Shown: positions 10,853 through 22,235 of the stretch, one piece after another
Position numbering within the stretch: the first letter of the stretch is position 1
Layout: every line of letters begins with the position of its first letter
DNA from: Simmondsia chinensis
Lineage: Eukaryota > Streptophyta > Magnoliopsida > Caryophyllales > Simmondsiaceae
Assembly (NCBI GenBank): GCA_018398585.1
Contig: JAGTTD010000008.1
Location: 11,234,501 to 11,298,500 of the forward strand
Direction: 5' to 3'
Length of the DNA stretch: 64,000 nucleotides
Position numbers and translations under genes: made by a program
Notes under the pieces: generated by a model
What the model was told of the DNA's origin: nothing
Databases searched by the model: none
Seen by the model: only the letters and a program-made list of their open reading frames with translations

Positions 10853-12312
10853 TGAAGGTCCAGATGGCAACCTACGAGGGGGGGTGAATTAGGTTCTTTA
10901 GTGATAAATAAAAAATTAAAGATATGAACCAAAAAATTCAATTAAAAACAAAACAATAAATCTTAAATGAAACAGACAAAGACAAAAATAAACGAGATGC
11001 ACAATGATTTTTACAGTGGTTCACTTCCAAACCGGAAGATAGTCCACTTCCCAAGTGACTACTCTTGGTCACTTGAGCCTTTAACTAAGCTCGATGATCC
11101 TTTTTAAGAACAAGCTCAGGATCCAACCTTTACAACCGTTCTTTTTGCACGTAGGCTCAAAACCAACCTTTACAATGAAATAAATTTGAATAAAGTAATG
11201 AAAGAATTAAAGCACTCAAATTTTTCACTCTTTCAAGAGTGAATTGACACTTGATCATGCTTAGCCAAATTTAAGGATATGCCAATAAAGCTCAAAGATC
11301 AACAATAAGAGAACAAGTGATGCTCTAATAAAAGTTTTAAACAAATCTTAAAAAACAAACATTTAAAGCGCAAGTATATAAGAGAACTTTTTATCAAAGA
11401 ATGCTATAGAGTATTGGATGATTTTAACCAAAGCATTCAGGCCCTGTTTATAGGCAAATGAGGGCCATTAAGACGTTCAAAAAATTATAAAAAGGTTTTG
11501 GAAAGAAATCAAGTCAAAAGTAGCCGTTTTGAGCTTTTTAGTCTGCGTGTCGACACACAAGGTCTGTGTGTTGACACACAGCAACTCTTTGTGGCTACTG
11601 TAAGTTTGTGTGTCGACACATACCGCCTGTGTGTCAACACTCAGCCTACCCGGGTGCGTTTACACGTTTTGATCAATTTGCTTGATTGGTGGGATAATTT
11701 TATTGCATTTCCTAATTTAAAAATTGATTGATTGATTACTATATTTGTTCAAATTTTTGAATTTATTTCCCACTTTACTTGATTATAAAAATAATTAGTT
11801 CCATAAATCAAGCTAAATCAACACCCATTAAAATTTTATCTTTATTTCATTTGATCATACTTTTCCAAGTACCAATCTTTAAAAAAATATTTTAAATGAT
11901 AAATTAGATTGGTTTAATTTTGACTTGAATATTTTTCAAATAAAATTTGATAAATCAACTTTCAAAAATATTTTCCAAAAACATTTTTGTAAGAGCATCA
12001 CATATCAATATTGAGACTTGGACTCAATTACTGTATCCCGATCCTAAGTCCTAAACAATAAAAATAAATGACTTTAAGATGCTTGGACTCAAATCATGTT
12101 TTCTTCAATCTGGATAAATCTTCTCTTCAGCTTTTATCTCATTTCCTCTTGATTTATCATCTTTTGGAAAGCTTTGTATCCATGATTGATCTTTAATGTG
12201 CCTAGCTTTCTTATAAGTCACTTAAAAATAAGATTAGAACAATTTAAATCACATGACTCACTAAATGCCTGTTATCATCAAAATTACAATGATATTGGCT
12301 TTAGAGCCAACA
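10853..12312 (-). repeat. 5' LTR of the copia element
   Basis: This 1,460-bp repeat matches 5310-6794 closely. In the plus direction it begins tgaaggtccagatggc and ends agagccaaca. It is shorter mainly because a segment of about 60 bp in the left copy, near 5600-5660, is missing here. CGACAC palindromes lie at about 11543-11645. Confidence 0.9.
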
Positions 12313-12701
12313 GTTTTTGCCATTAGAGAAACTCAGGGCAAGTGGTAGGCTGGCCTTCTGCTGTGATCCGGAATTTGAGTCTTGTATAGCTCGTATGAAG
12401 ATGCTTGTATTTTTAAGTGTTGTGCTTGTAATTGGTGTTTTGGTGCTACGTAGTTTCAATGGTTGGTAATTCAGTTAGGCAAAGTCATGTAGAGTCAAAT
12501 GTGGCGGCTGATCCTTATCTTAAGTCAATTAAGCGTGGTAGCTTGCTCAATTGTAAGAAAAGAATAATTCCATGAAATTCATAATATCCTTTGAGATATT
12601 TTTCTCTACTTCTCGAATCTCTCATCTAACTTTCAATTCTCTTCTCTCTTAAATCTCTGTGTATTACAAGTTAACTTCAATTCTTGAATTAAAGCTTAAC
12701 A

Positions 12702-12909
12702 TTTGGAATCAGAGCCAGTTTCTTGTTGTCAATCGATCATTTTTAGCTTAATTTTGAATCGGCAAAGCCTGAAAAGAACAGTTCAAGCATGTCAAGTGCA
12801 GTAACTGCCAGGTCAAGAGCTGAAGCTAGAAATCCAGCTGCATTTGTGGACCCAAATGTGCCCTTTACTATGGTTGTTGGTGCCAATGGAACAAAAACGA
12901 CTCTAATTT
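12702..12909 (+). pseudogene. Primer site and start of a gypsy gag, cut off
   Basis: After the LTR end at 12701 comes tggaatcagagcc (12704-12716), one base away from the initiator tRNA-Met primer site. An ATG at 12789 follows in clean context. The frame reads MSSAVTARSRAEARNPAAF then DPNVPFTMVVGANGT, similar in style to the gag leaders of the other chromoviruses here. At about 12901 the sequence switches abruptly to antisense reverse transcriptase, and the frame ends at 12909. Confidence 0.55.
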
Positions 12910-13226
12910 GATGATATCCTTGTCTTAAGTCAAGCTTAGAGAAGAAGTGTGCTCTATATGACTCATTGAGCAAGTCATCAATAACAGGGATAGGAAATTT
13001 ATCCTTCACTGTCAAAGAATTCAGTCGGCGATAATCGATGCACATTCTAGCCGTGCCATCCTTCTTCTTAACAAGAATCACGGGTGAAGCAAAGAGACTA
13101 TGGCTTGGTCTAATGAAGCTCATTTGCAGCAACTCATCTACCTGCTTCTCTATCACTGATTTTTGGGCATGAGCATAACGATATGGCCTGATTTTCACCG
13201 GATTCGAATGAGATCGAAGTGAAATG
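12901..13226 (-). pseudogene. Gypsy reverse transcriptase fragment (N-terminal)
   Basis: Minus-strand translation gives [59 protein letters not shown] and [14 protein letters not shown]. These are RT motifs 1 and 2 of Ty3/gypsy. The catalytic (Y/F)-x-DD block and everything downstream is missing because the frame breaks at about 12901. It belongs to the same element as the gag and protease at 17.5-19.0 kb and 24.6-25.7 kb, and is separated from them by the non-autonomous insertion at 13227-17545. Confidence 0.85.
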
Positions 13227-13810
13227 TGTTAAGGTTTTAAAGATTTCTCTTGAGCCTTAACCTTGGTTGGGATAGAGAGAGTATGAGATGAGAAAAGAAT
13301 ATAGAGTTTAGATGAGAAAGAAGGGAAAGGAGATGAGAAGCAGAGAGAAATATCAAAAGATATCAATTCATTCATCAAAATTATTGATTACAAGCTAGGA
13401 CCTCCTATTTATACTACTTACATGATATGAGCTAATATATTAAATCTTGCCACACAAGGACTAACCAACTTAGGAAACATCTAGAAATATCTAGAACTAA
13501 AGCTTAATAAACATTTAAATCCTATTTGGCGCCACAATACCACTTCTAACAGAACCCGAGCCTGACTGCGACTAATCCGGCACATGCTACTGCAGGTTGG
13601 TTACAAATAGAGATATTTGCGCCTTATAACATCGCGCAGGGAATGAAAAGACTACTAACTACAACACACACACCTACTAACTACTCTATTACATCTTTAT
13701 TAACTAACAATCACGCCTAACAGCAGATATCAGCACTTATGCAGCATAACAGCAGCTAAACAACAACCCAAACATCAACAGCCCATGCCTCGGATTCCCG
13801 GTTCATAACA
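13227..13810 (-). repeat. 3' LTR of the non-autonomous element
   Basis: In the plus direction it starts tgttaaggttttaaag and ends ggttcataaca. Its purine-rich motifs (gatgagaaaagaat, ggagatgagaagcagag) and a ctatttatactacttac block (TATA region when read on the minus strand) resemble the neighbouring chromovirus LTRs. Directly to its right the minus strand reads ATCAAGGGGAAGAGAA, a polypurine tract. Confidence 0.65.
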
Positions 13811-15580
13811 TTCTCTTCCCCTTGATAACATTCTTGTCCTCAAGAATAGGAGAACATTGTAACAATGAAGAACTATAGTTGCATAGGAAAAGGTAGCTGA
13901 AGTGATGATGTTTTGCTGAAATTTGCAACTGGGACAACCCCTTGAAGCAGCCCATCTAATTGTTGCAGATTCAGGGGATTGGCATCCCGTGTCGACATAA
14001 AGCTTGCATTTGAACGCATAATACCCCTCAGGAGGTCTGCACTGATCAAACCAAACATCAACAACCCATCCACAGCACCTCATGATGCAGTTAACACAGC
14101 TCGAACTTCCAACTTGCTGCTGAGAATCACAAAAAGCATCATTGTTTCTGTATTTCTGCTTGTGGAAGGCTACACAACTAATTTGGTATATCATTAACCA
14201 CACAAAAATGCATATGAAAGCCTTTAACATCTCGGGAGGCCTTCCAAACTCAACCCAAGAGAACCAAATATTGAATTCAACTTGAAGACATTTCCAAACG
14301 CAGCTCCAACAACCACTTATCTTGATCATAGAAGCAACACACCTACTAAACTCTTTCATCTTGGATCTTATCAAAAATTTGTATGGCCCACACAACCACA
14401 TACTAAACTAACTCATGAGGTGCTTACCAAATTCTTGATTGCTTTGCAATTGCACAAAAGTTGCTGCAGAGTTCAATAATTCAGCAGTGCAATCTCGATG
14501 CAAAGCACATTGGCAGATTTGAGCTTGTTTCTAGTTCAGATGGAGGCTCTTTGATGTGAGCAAGTTATTACACCTTCCCAAAGTCATGATAGCATCAATC
14601 ACATTCCATTTGAGCATCTCATTTGCTGTTGTCAGTGAAAAAATTGCAATTACCCTCAGATTTCCAGCAGAGTCTGGTGCCATTGCTTGAATCTTGATTG
14701 TGAGCACGCAAGATCTGAAATCTTCAGCCACTACTTCCCAAACTCTTGTATAGTTCACACAAATTAGGAGTTCATAAACCATTGTTATATGCCAAAGTTC
14801 CAACGTTATTACCTGAGCTTCAAAAACACTCCAACGTACCTTACTAATGCTGCAGCTCACCATTTGCAATCTGTACTCAAGTCTTCCCTGGAACGCAAGC
14901 TCGACCAGCCACCAAATGCACCTCAAATGATCAAGCTTTGCTCCCTTGTCCACCAACTCAAGCATGAGTAACAAGTATAGCAAATGGGGACACCAAAGGG
15001 ACTCAGGAATAGCTGTAAACTTCTTCAATCTCTGAAATGTTTTGCTCCAAACTTTGCAGCTGATATGCACTCCAATTTCAGCTAAAATTATCCTTGGCGT
15101 TGCATGGACCTTGTTCATCCACACATTGAGAAGATATTGAAGCTTATGCATATGATTTTTCCATTGGGAAACGCCACTGCAAATCAGAGTTGATGCATAA
15201 GTCTGTAATGTGGAGCAAGACTACCATAATTTCGAACTTCCAGCCACAAACACTTGCATTCCAAAATCCAACCAACCACCAAGCCCTATAACCTCAAGAG
15301 GACTCACATTTGGTTGCATTAATGGAATTTTCTCTCTGCTTATATCTTAATTAATGCACAATCTGAATTTGAAGCTCCACATCCATGCCTCATGACTGTC
15401 CAGCACTGTCAAACCAGAACCATTATCAAAAATACCCCAAAGACCTTCAATGCCAATGGATCTTGGGTGATCAGATCCCATTTTCAGATCAGTACCCCAT
15501 TTGTGAACTTTTAACATGTTAAGAATGCTTTCAGAAATCAGTCTTGGCCTAAATTGACCTCGGAAAAGGATTTTAGCAGC
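13811..15580 (-). other. Region of the non-autonomous element with no recognisable domain
   Basis: This lies where pol would be in an autonomous relative. Open frames of about 200 codons exist on the minus strand (14401-13775 and 15151-14531), but their composition is odd and no motif is visible, so I do not call them genes. They may be decayed coding or spacer sequence. Only the CTTGAGGACAAGAAT block at the left end is shared with other elements. Confidence 0.45.
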
Positions 15581-16921
15581 TTACTCGAACTTTTCCTCCA
15601 ACTCGTCCTCATGTTTCAGCTTGCTACAATCATGATCTATCTTTCCCGGAACAAAGGGACTTTCAACATCAATTTCATCAGCTAAAACATCAGTCTTACT
15701 GATTTTGGGCTGCACATAAATCGGTTCCAGCATTTTACCGCATTTACACACATCCAACAACCCAATTGCTTGTATCGATACAAGGCTTCTCCTTCGTTGG
15801 ACCTTGAAACGCACTCTCGCAGCTTGATTACTTCTCTTCAACAGGAAATCGACTCTTTTCGGCTTCGTATAAACTTGGAAAGCTACTCTCGGATCAGGAG
15901 GCAAGTCGTCATAGGAATTTGTATTTGAATACACCATTACTCCACTCCGTGAATCTTGTTTTGTGTCAATTTCATTGCTGCCAGCACCAAGCCCTTGCCG
16001 ATTACGGGCATCGCAATGCCGTGGCCAATTGCTTAACACATCTTGTGATGCGTTCATTGTTACTTCCGCAGCAACCTCGACTTCCCCAGCTAAATAAGGT
16101 GGCTCAGCTATGACGGTACTTCCATTCTGCTTTCCAACTTGCCATGGAGTATTGCTTAACTGATTGGAAGATGCATTCAGTGATATTTCAGCAGTGGCAT
16201 CAAAGTTTTCAAGTGGAATCACAATTTCTGCAGTCCGCACTCCTTGTATACCATCGGAACCTCGTATACTAGTATATACATCGGTAAGATAAGCATCTTG
16301 AGTTAATTCTTGTTGATCATCAAACCTCCAAGGCTGAAACATGACCTTACGCTTCAACTTCTTCTGTGTAATCTTCTTTGTTTGCCAAAAATCGTTCAAT
16401 GTGTCATCGCGTTGGCTTCTCTTTGCTTGACTCCTTGCTTCCTTTAACATTCCCATGACATGGATATCATATTCCCATTCCGGATGCATGTCATACTATG
16501 CCTCAACATCAGCAAGATACTCTAACTCGAGCATAGAGTCTTCATAAGGATCACCTTGTTCTAACTCAGGTTCTTCTAGCTCGTGTTCACCAATTTCGAC
16601 ACTATCGGAGACGAGTTCATCTCCAACGGTAACAGATTCCACTCTCTCTTTTCGCTCAACACGGAACTTCCGTTGTCTAACGCTATCTGCTAACTCCGAA
16701 AACTCATTTGCATCAAGAACACCAGTACAATCACAACTGATGTTAGCAACCGGTTGAGCTGAATATTGCCGTTTCTCCATTAGCTGCATACATTCTTGTC
16801 TCCATTCTTGAAATGCTCGTCTCCATTCTTCACGTTCTTGCATCCATTCTTGTCTCCGTTTTATTAATTTTTCCAACAGCTCAGTCAACTCCTCTATTTT
16901 GACAATGAACAACAACTTCAA
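15581..16921 (-). CDS. Unknown long ORF with coiled coil, one in-frame TAG
   Basis: I do not recognise this protein. The frame runs from about 16921 to 15581, about 446 codons, with a single TAG at 16498-16496; both sides stay in the same frame. The first part, ELTELLEKLIKRRQEW then EEWRRAFQEWRQECMQLMEK, is a strongly predicted coiled coil, followed by an acidic stretch. The second part has a basic segment (KKLKRKVMF), the block DDLPPDPRVAFQVYTKPKR with VDFLLKRSNQAARVRFKVQR, a small Cys motif (CKCGKM) and an acidic tail. No ATG opens the frame, so a spliced 5' exon is likely. A gag-like structural role is possible from position alone. Confidence 0.55.
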
Positions 16922-17545
16922 TATAATCAGCTCAGTTCACAGAATATAAGCTCGAAAATCGCACAAATGTAAAATTTATTTCGTAACTCTTCAACCATCG
17001 ATTGCTCAATGAAGTTCTACTCCTTCGTTCGCACAAACAATCACTTGCTATCGGATCGACAATCGTCACTGGTTACAACCCTAGCTTGCAGATTTTCACA
17101 CACAGAGTATTCAACAAACCCTAACTTTGAACGATTTCTAACAGCAACGTTTAGTTGAGTAAATCAACTTACACTTCTGAATTAAGCTTGACTCTAGCTC
17201 AAAATCAAGTCCTCAACACAATACTCAAAGCAATCTTAACGAACGAAATCGGATTTCAACACTTTCGCTTCTCCTTCCACTATCAGATTTTTGCCTTCAT
17301 TGTCAGATTTTTTGCCTAAGCAAACCTCGACTCAATAACATATAATTCTCAAAAATCACCGCAGATTCTGATGAATTCTCACTACTTCTATGCTGAGCGA
17401 CACAATTTCGACATAATCCAACAACAACACGAATTCTCAATGAATTACAACTTGAAGTTCAGGAAACCATTACCTCAAACTTCAACTCCTGAATTGTAAA
17501 ATCTGTAATCACCTCAATTCAGATGTTTTCTGCTATTTTGATGAT
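16922..17545 (-). other. Leader of the unknown ORF, possible 5' exon or intron
   Basis: Read on the minus strand this AT-rich stretch looks like plant 5' leader or intron sequence. It contains an ATG at about 16997 opening a short frame (MVEELRNKFYICAIFEL) that stops just before the long ORF. No LTR or primer site is visible. Confidence 0.35.
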
Positions 17546-18981
17546 GATCAGGTATAGCATGATCAACACTTCGTTGGGGAGGAAGGCTCTTTGGTGGCTC
17601 AAAAATATCCTCAAACTCCTCGAGCAAAGCATGGACTTCAGGCGGTAAGTCGTGCTGCAGATCTGCAGGTGAGATCATGAACAATTATCCCAACCATTGT
17701 ATTGCATTCTCTTGATGGTACCATGTAAGCTTTTGCCATTGATCAATTTCAGCTGAGCAGGGTCTAAAATCCCTTGTAATGTGACCTTTTTGCCATGAAC
17801 TTCGAAGGACACTGTCATCTTATCAAAATCAAACAACACCGGATTAAATGTCCTTATCCAATCCACTCCAAGCACCATATCACACCCTCCCAAAGGAAAA
17901 ACTCTAAAATCAAAAGTGAATTGGTGATTTTGCATAGACCATTGAAATGCTTGACACTTGTTTTGAATTGTAATTGAGTTGCCATCAGCTACCATTACGG
18001 CCAAGGGATGAGTTTTGATGATTTCGTGCTTCACCTTCCTTACCAACTTGGGATCGACAAAGCTATTTGTGCTTCCGCTATCCACAAGAATGGTAATGCA
18101 AGTTTTTCTTGCTTTTCCACCAATGCGTATGGTGTTGTGAGCACCACTCCCGGTAAGAGCCTTCATGGAAATCTCAACCTCATCTTCAAACAACTCATCA
18201 TGTGATTCTAACTCTGAGCTTTCCTCTGCAGACCCAGAGCTCTCAGTATCAGATTCAACAGCAACACGAGAACCCTTTGCAAACATCAAGGACTTTGGAT
18301 TGCACCTATGTCCGGGCTGGTATGGCTGATTACATCTATAACATAGCCGTGCAGATCTCCTATCCACTGACCAGCCAGCCTTGTTGCTCGATGAATCTCT
18401 TAGATGAGGCTTGAAATTACTACACTTAAATTTACTTTTGTCACTTGAAGATAAAAGTGTAGCCTCAATCAATTTAGCTTTATTATATGCTTTGGAGAGA
18501 GTCTTTGGCTCAATGGACTTAACCAAGTTCATAATTCTTGGCTTCAATCCGCTAATAAAGCTTGAGACATAATATGCTTTGGTAGAATGTGGATTAATGG
18601 CTATCATGCTAGCATGCAAGTTCTCAAATCTGATCATGTACTCCTTCACCGTAGATGTTGATAGACTTTATTAAAGCTATCGACAACATCGCTTGAATCC
18701 TCTTCACCATACCTCTCACATATCTCTTTCACGAATTGGTCCCAAGAAAGACAAGGATTACTCCTCAAGACACTATAAAACCATACCTCGTGGTCTCCAT
18801 GAAGATGCACTGCAGCTAGGTCTACGTTTTCAGCTTCATTGATGTTATAGAAATGAAAATACCTTTCACAACCCCTCAACCAAGACTCAGGCTGTTTTCC
18901 ATCAAATGGCTCGATTTGCACCCTTGGCTGTCTGTGAGCATGACTTCTACCGCCAGATGAAACATCATTACTTAAGGATCT
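17546..18981 (-). pseudogene. Chromovirus gag C-terminus, protease and RT leader (first part)
   Basis: After the insertion at 18982, the minus strand continues Gag with RVQIEPFDGKQPESW and ERYFHFYNINEAENV, then a frame change near 18650 leads into MIRFENLHASM and FISGLKPRIMNLV (retrotransposon gag). A zinc knuckle, CYRCNQPYQPGHRC, follows near 18340. Protease shows TILVDSGSTNSFVDP (catalytic DSG) and LGGCDMVLGVDWI. A stop at 17675 is followed by the RT leader (LPPEVHALLEEFEDIFEPP), cut off at about 17545. Confidence 0.85.
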
Positions 18982-19285
18982 TGTTAAGATCGAGATTAAA
19001 TCTTGATCTTAACCTAAGATAAAGAGAGTTTGGGATGAGAAAGAAGTGAAGGAGATGAGAAAATAGAGAGAATTAGATGAGAGAAAGAAGGTTAATCTCA
19101 AAGAGATTGATTGATATTTTCATTGAATGAACTAGAAATACACTTGATCAAGCCATTTATAGGGAACTAACACATTAAGCTAATTTCCCGCCAAAGCTAA
19201 CTACCCGGATGGCGCCAAAAACAAAATTTAAACCATTACAAGCTAAAATCGACTTATTACATCAAAACATATAAGAAACATAACA
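18982..19285 (-). repeat. 3' LTR of the 18982-24602 element
   Basis: This LTR of about 304 bp in the plus direction begins tgttaagatcgag and ends with gaaacataaca. It differs from the right copy at a small number of positions. Next to it on the minus strand is TAAGGGGAGGGGATT, the polypurine tract. Confidence 0.9.
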
Positions 19286-19313
19286 ATCCCCTCCCCTTAA
19301 ATCATTCTTGTCC

Positions 19314-20532
19314 TCAAGAATGAAAAGAAGGGAATTGACTCAACAAAAAACGCTTTTCCCCCCATGTGGTAAACGATTCATCGAAGTCACTCCACATCAC
19401 TTGAACTTTCTGATTTCTTGAATCTGCTTCCTGCACCTGTGCATCCTGCTCCTGTTCGACCACTGCAGCAAGCTGTAAGACCAATGAGCCATTGGAACCT
19501 ACTTCCGGAGGACTGGAAGAAGAGCTATGACTCCATTTAACCTGTTTTCTAAGAAGCGAAACATGAAAGACAGGGTGAATATAAGAGTCAGGAGGGAGCT
19601 CCAATTTATAAGCCACCTTGCCAATTTTCTCTAAGACTTTATAAGGCCCAAAGAACCGAGCACAAAGCTTGACATTTTTCCTCACTGCTACTGTGGATTG
19701 TCTATAAGGCTGCAATTTAGATATACCATGTCTCCCACCTCGAAATTTCGATCAACTCTTTTCCTGTCTGCATACCATTTCATCCGAGCCTGTGATTGAT
19801 TGAGATTGTGCTTCAGTTGCTCAATACCTGTCTCCTCTGCTGCAACATTTCAGCCACCTCAACCACAGCTGTCCCAACTCCTTGCAACCCAAAAGGAGAG
19901 GGTGGATCATACACAAACAAAGCTTTGAAGGGAGTCGTGCCTAATGAAGCATGAAAGTGGGTATTATACCAAAATTCTGCCAGCGAGAGCCATCTTCCCC
20001 ACACCTTGGGATGACTAAACACCATGCTTCTAAGGTATTTCTCAATGCATTGGTTGACCCTCTCCGTCTGACCATCAATTTGAGGGTGGTAAGAAGAACT
20101 AAGAGCCAAGGTCGTCCCCAAAAGTCAAAACAACTCCTTCCAAAACCGACTTGTAAAGAGCTTGTCCCTGTCAGAAATTATGGATTAAGGCAATCCATGG
20201 AGCTTGTAGATGTTATCTAGAAACACACGAGCTAGCTTCTCAACAGTCACAGGTCGAGTCAACGCAATGAAGTGCCCGGATTTGGTGAATCTGTCAACTA
20301 CTACCCAGATCACCTCTTTCCCTTCTAACTTAGGCAATCCTTCAATGAAATCCATGCTTATGTGTTGCCAAATAACCTCTGGAATAGGCAAGGATTGGAG
20401 AAGTCCTTGGCATCTATGGTCACCAAGTTTAGTTTGTTGGCAAACCTCACAACTTTGCACAAAGTTGTTCACTTCTTTCTTCATTCCTGGCCAACTAAAA
20501 TGAACCTTCAACCTCTGATATGTGCCCTCCAT
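19314..20532 (-). pseudogene. Integrase with C-terminal chromodomain-like tail
   Basis: Minus strand. The zinc-binding region is partly in a neighbouring frame and ends CEVCQQTKLGDH. The catalytic core shows VVVDRFTKSGHFIALTRP (first Asp), then after a break ALSSSYHPQIDGQTERVNQC with the catalytic Glu intact. The C-terminal part has [34 protein letters not shown] and a Trp-rich end ([20 protein letters not shown]) like the chromodomain of chromoviruses, which guides integration into heterochromatin. Frameshifts near 19720-19810 and a disruption near 20150-20190 prevent a full-length product. Confidence 0.88.
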
Positions 20533-22106
20533 GCCTGAATGCCCACCCCATAAGCAGCACTGATAACTTTTTGCCTAAGATCAGTTGAGGTGCCAACATA
20601 CAATTTTCCCTGAATTCTGATAATGCCTGGGTCACAGATATTTCTGCACCAGCAGCCGAATTGCACGTTTTACCCACAATGGCAGCAGCTGTACATTCTT
20701 GCGCAAATGAATCATTCTCATAGGACTGATGTAACTCTTCCATCCAAGCAGGAGAAATCACGAAAATAGCCCCAAGAGAGCCGTGCTCAAGGTCCTCAAA
20801 TCTGCGTGACAGTGCATCTGCAGCCCAGTTCTCCTTCCCTTTTCGGTATTCGATATCGTAATTCAGCCCCAACATCTTCATCAACCCTTTTCTTTGTATC
20901 CTGGTGGCAATCTTCTACTCTAACAAGTGTTTAAGACTTTGGTTATCAGTCTTAATGAGGAAGTGATGCCCATCTAAGTAATGCCTCCACTTATCAACCG
21001 CAAGCAAGATGGCAAGGTACTCCTTCTCATATGTAGAAAGAGCTTGGTGCTTGGTACTCAAGGCTTGACTGAGGTATGCTATAGGCCTTCCACCTTGAGA
21101 TAACACTGCCCCAATACCACTTCCACTCGCATCAGTCGCTAAAACAAAGCTTGAAGAGAAATCGGGCATTGCCAATACTGCTGCTCTGCACATTTCCGTT
21201 TTGAGAGCATCGAAAGCGTTTTGAGCTTCATCCGATGATCTGAGAGAATCTTTCTTAAGCAGATCTGTTAGAGGCTTGGCTAAGGCTCCATAGTTAGCTA
21301 CAAACTTACGGTAATAGCCAGTTAACCCCAAAAATCCCCTCAATTGTTTCAAAGTAACCTGAACAGGCCATTCCTTCATGGCTAGGACTTTGGAAGGATC
21401 GGTTGCAACTCCATCACAAGAGATCACGTGGCCAAGATATTCTATATGTGTTTGAGCAAAAGAACATTTGGCCAACTTAGCATACAATTTATGCTCACGC
21501 ATGACCACAAACACCTCCCTCAAATGCTTCAAATGCTCCTCAAACGAGGCACTGTAAATGAGGATGTCGTCAAAGAAAACCAATAAAAATTTCCTAAGAA
21601 ATTGTTTGAAGACATCATTCATAAGAGCCTGAAATGTTGGGGGCATTTGTCAAGCCAAATGGCATGACCACGAACTCAAAGGGTCCATGATGTGTCCAGA
21701 ATGCAGTCTTGTACACATCTTGCTCTCCCACTCTAATTTGATGATATCCTTGCCGTAAATCCATCTTGGAAAAGACTTGAGCTCCATACAACTCATCCAG
21801 CAAATCATCTATAACTGGTATAAGAAACTTGTCCTTAACAGTCATAGAGTTGAGTTGCCTATAATCAATACACATGCGAGCCGTGCCATCCTTTTTCATA
21901 ACAAGAATAATCGGAGAGGCAAAGGGGCTATGGCTGGTCGGTATGAAATTTGTCTTAAGCAATTTATCGACTTGCTTCTCAATCTCTGACATCTGAGCAT
22001 GAGGGTGTCTGTAAGGCTTAATCTTCACCGGTTTTGCACCCTCTTTGAGAGGAATTACATGATCTAAACTCCTCTTGGGAGGTAAGGACTTGGGCACCTC
22101 GAACAC
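20495..22106 (-). pseudogene. Reverse transcriptase and RNase H
   Basis: Minus strand. RT motifs are [49 protein letters not shown], and after a frameshift near 21630 the catalytic VFFDDILIYS. RNase H follows with FVLATDASGSGIGAVLSQ, LSTYEKEYLAILLAVDKWRH and FLIKTDNQSLKHLLE. Near 20900 the frame breaks again before NYDIEYRKGKENWAADALSR. The active-site Asp residues look intact, so loss of function comes from frame breaks, not from changed active-site residues. Confidence 0.9.
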
Positions 22107-22235
22107 ATCCTAAAACTCTGTGATCAATGCCTGCACTTCTGGTTCAGTAATATCGATCATTTCAGTGGAAGAAATAGCAAACAGCTAGCTAACCCATTCG
22201 TATGCACAACTCTAAATGCCCTTCTTCAACTTACT

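Larger units (their letters stand above)
5310..12312 (-). mobile_element. Ty1/copia LTR retrotransposon, SIRE/Maximus-like, internally deleted
   Basis: Two long direct repeats (5310-6794 and 10853-12312) have TG...CA ends and flank about 4.06 kb. The insertion is bounded by a perfect 5-bp duplication, gtttt (5305-5309 and 12313-12317). On the minus strand the order is 5' LTR, tRNA-Met primer site, gag, RT/RNase H, a downstream env-like ORF, polypurine tract and 3' LTR. Protease, integrase and most of RT are missing. Long LTRs, an extra ORF after pol and the RNase H sequence fit the SIRE/Maximus lineage. The element cannot be autonomous. A SINE later inserted into its 3' region. Confidence 0.9.
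5304..12701 (+). repeat. Plus-strand gypsy 5' LTR, split by the copia element
   Basis: Removing the copia element and one copy of its 5-bp duplication joins 5304-5309 to 12318-12701 as one LTR-like unit of roughly 390 bp. It starts tgttttt, carries the TC-rich leader typical of the chromoviruses here (cttctcgaatctctcatc), and ends aaagcttaaca at 12701. It is followed at once by a primer-binding-like sequence (tggaatcagagcc). It is related to, but clearly diverged from, the LTR at 27123-27526, so I am not sure both belong to one insertion. Confidence 0.5.
13227..17545 (-). mobile_element. Non-autonomous gypsy-related element with unknown ORF
   Basis: A 584-bp LTR-like segment (13227-13810) is followed by a purine-rich tract and the CTTGAGGACAAGAAT block that ends the internal region of chromoviruses here. 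No protease, RT or integrase is present. Instead, about 1.75 kb without a long ORF is followed by one long minus-strand ORF (16921-15581) and a 600-bp leader. I find neither a 5' LTR nor a tRNA-Met primer site at the right end, so that side is truncated or replaced. The insertion interrupts the RT leader of the surrounding element. The right boundary is good to perhaps 20 bp. Confidence 0.65.

Noticed and set aside
13775..15151. Two minus-strand frames of about 200 codons in the non-autonomous element
   Set aside because: No recognisable domain, odd Cys/Trp composition and no support from an ATG in good context; kept only as an unassigned stretch.
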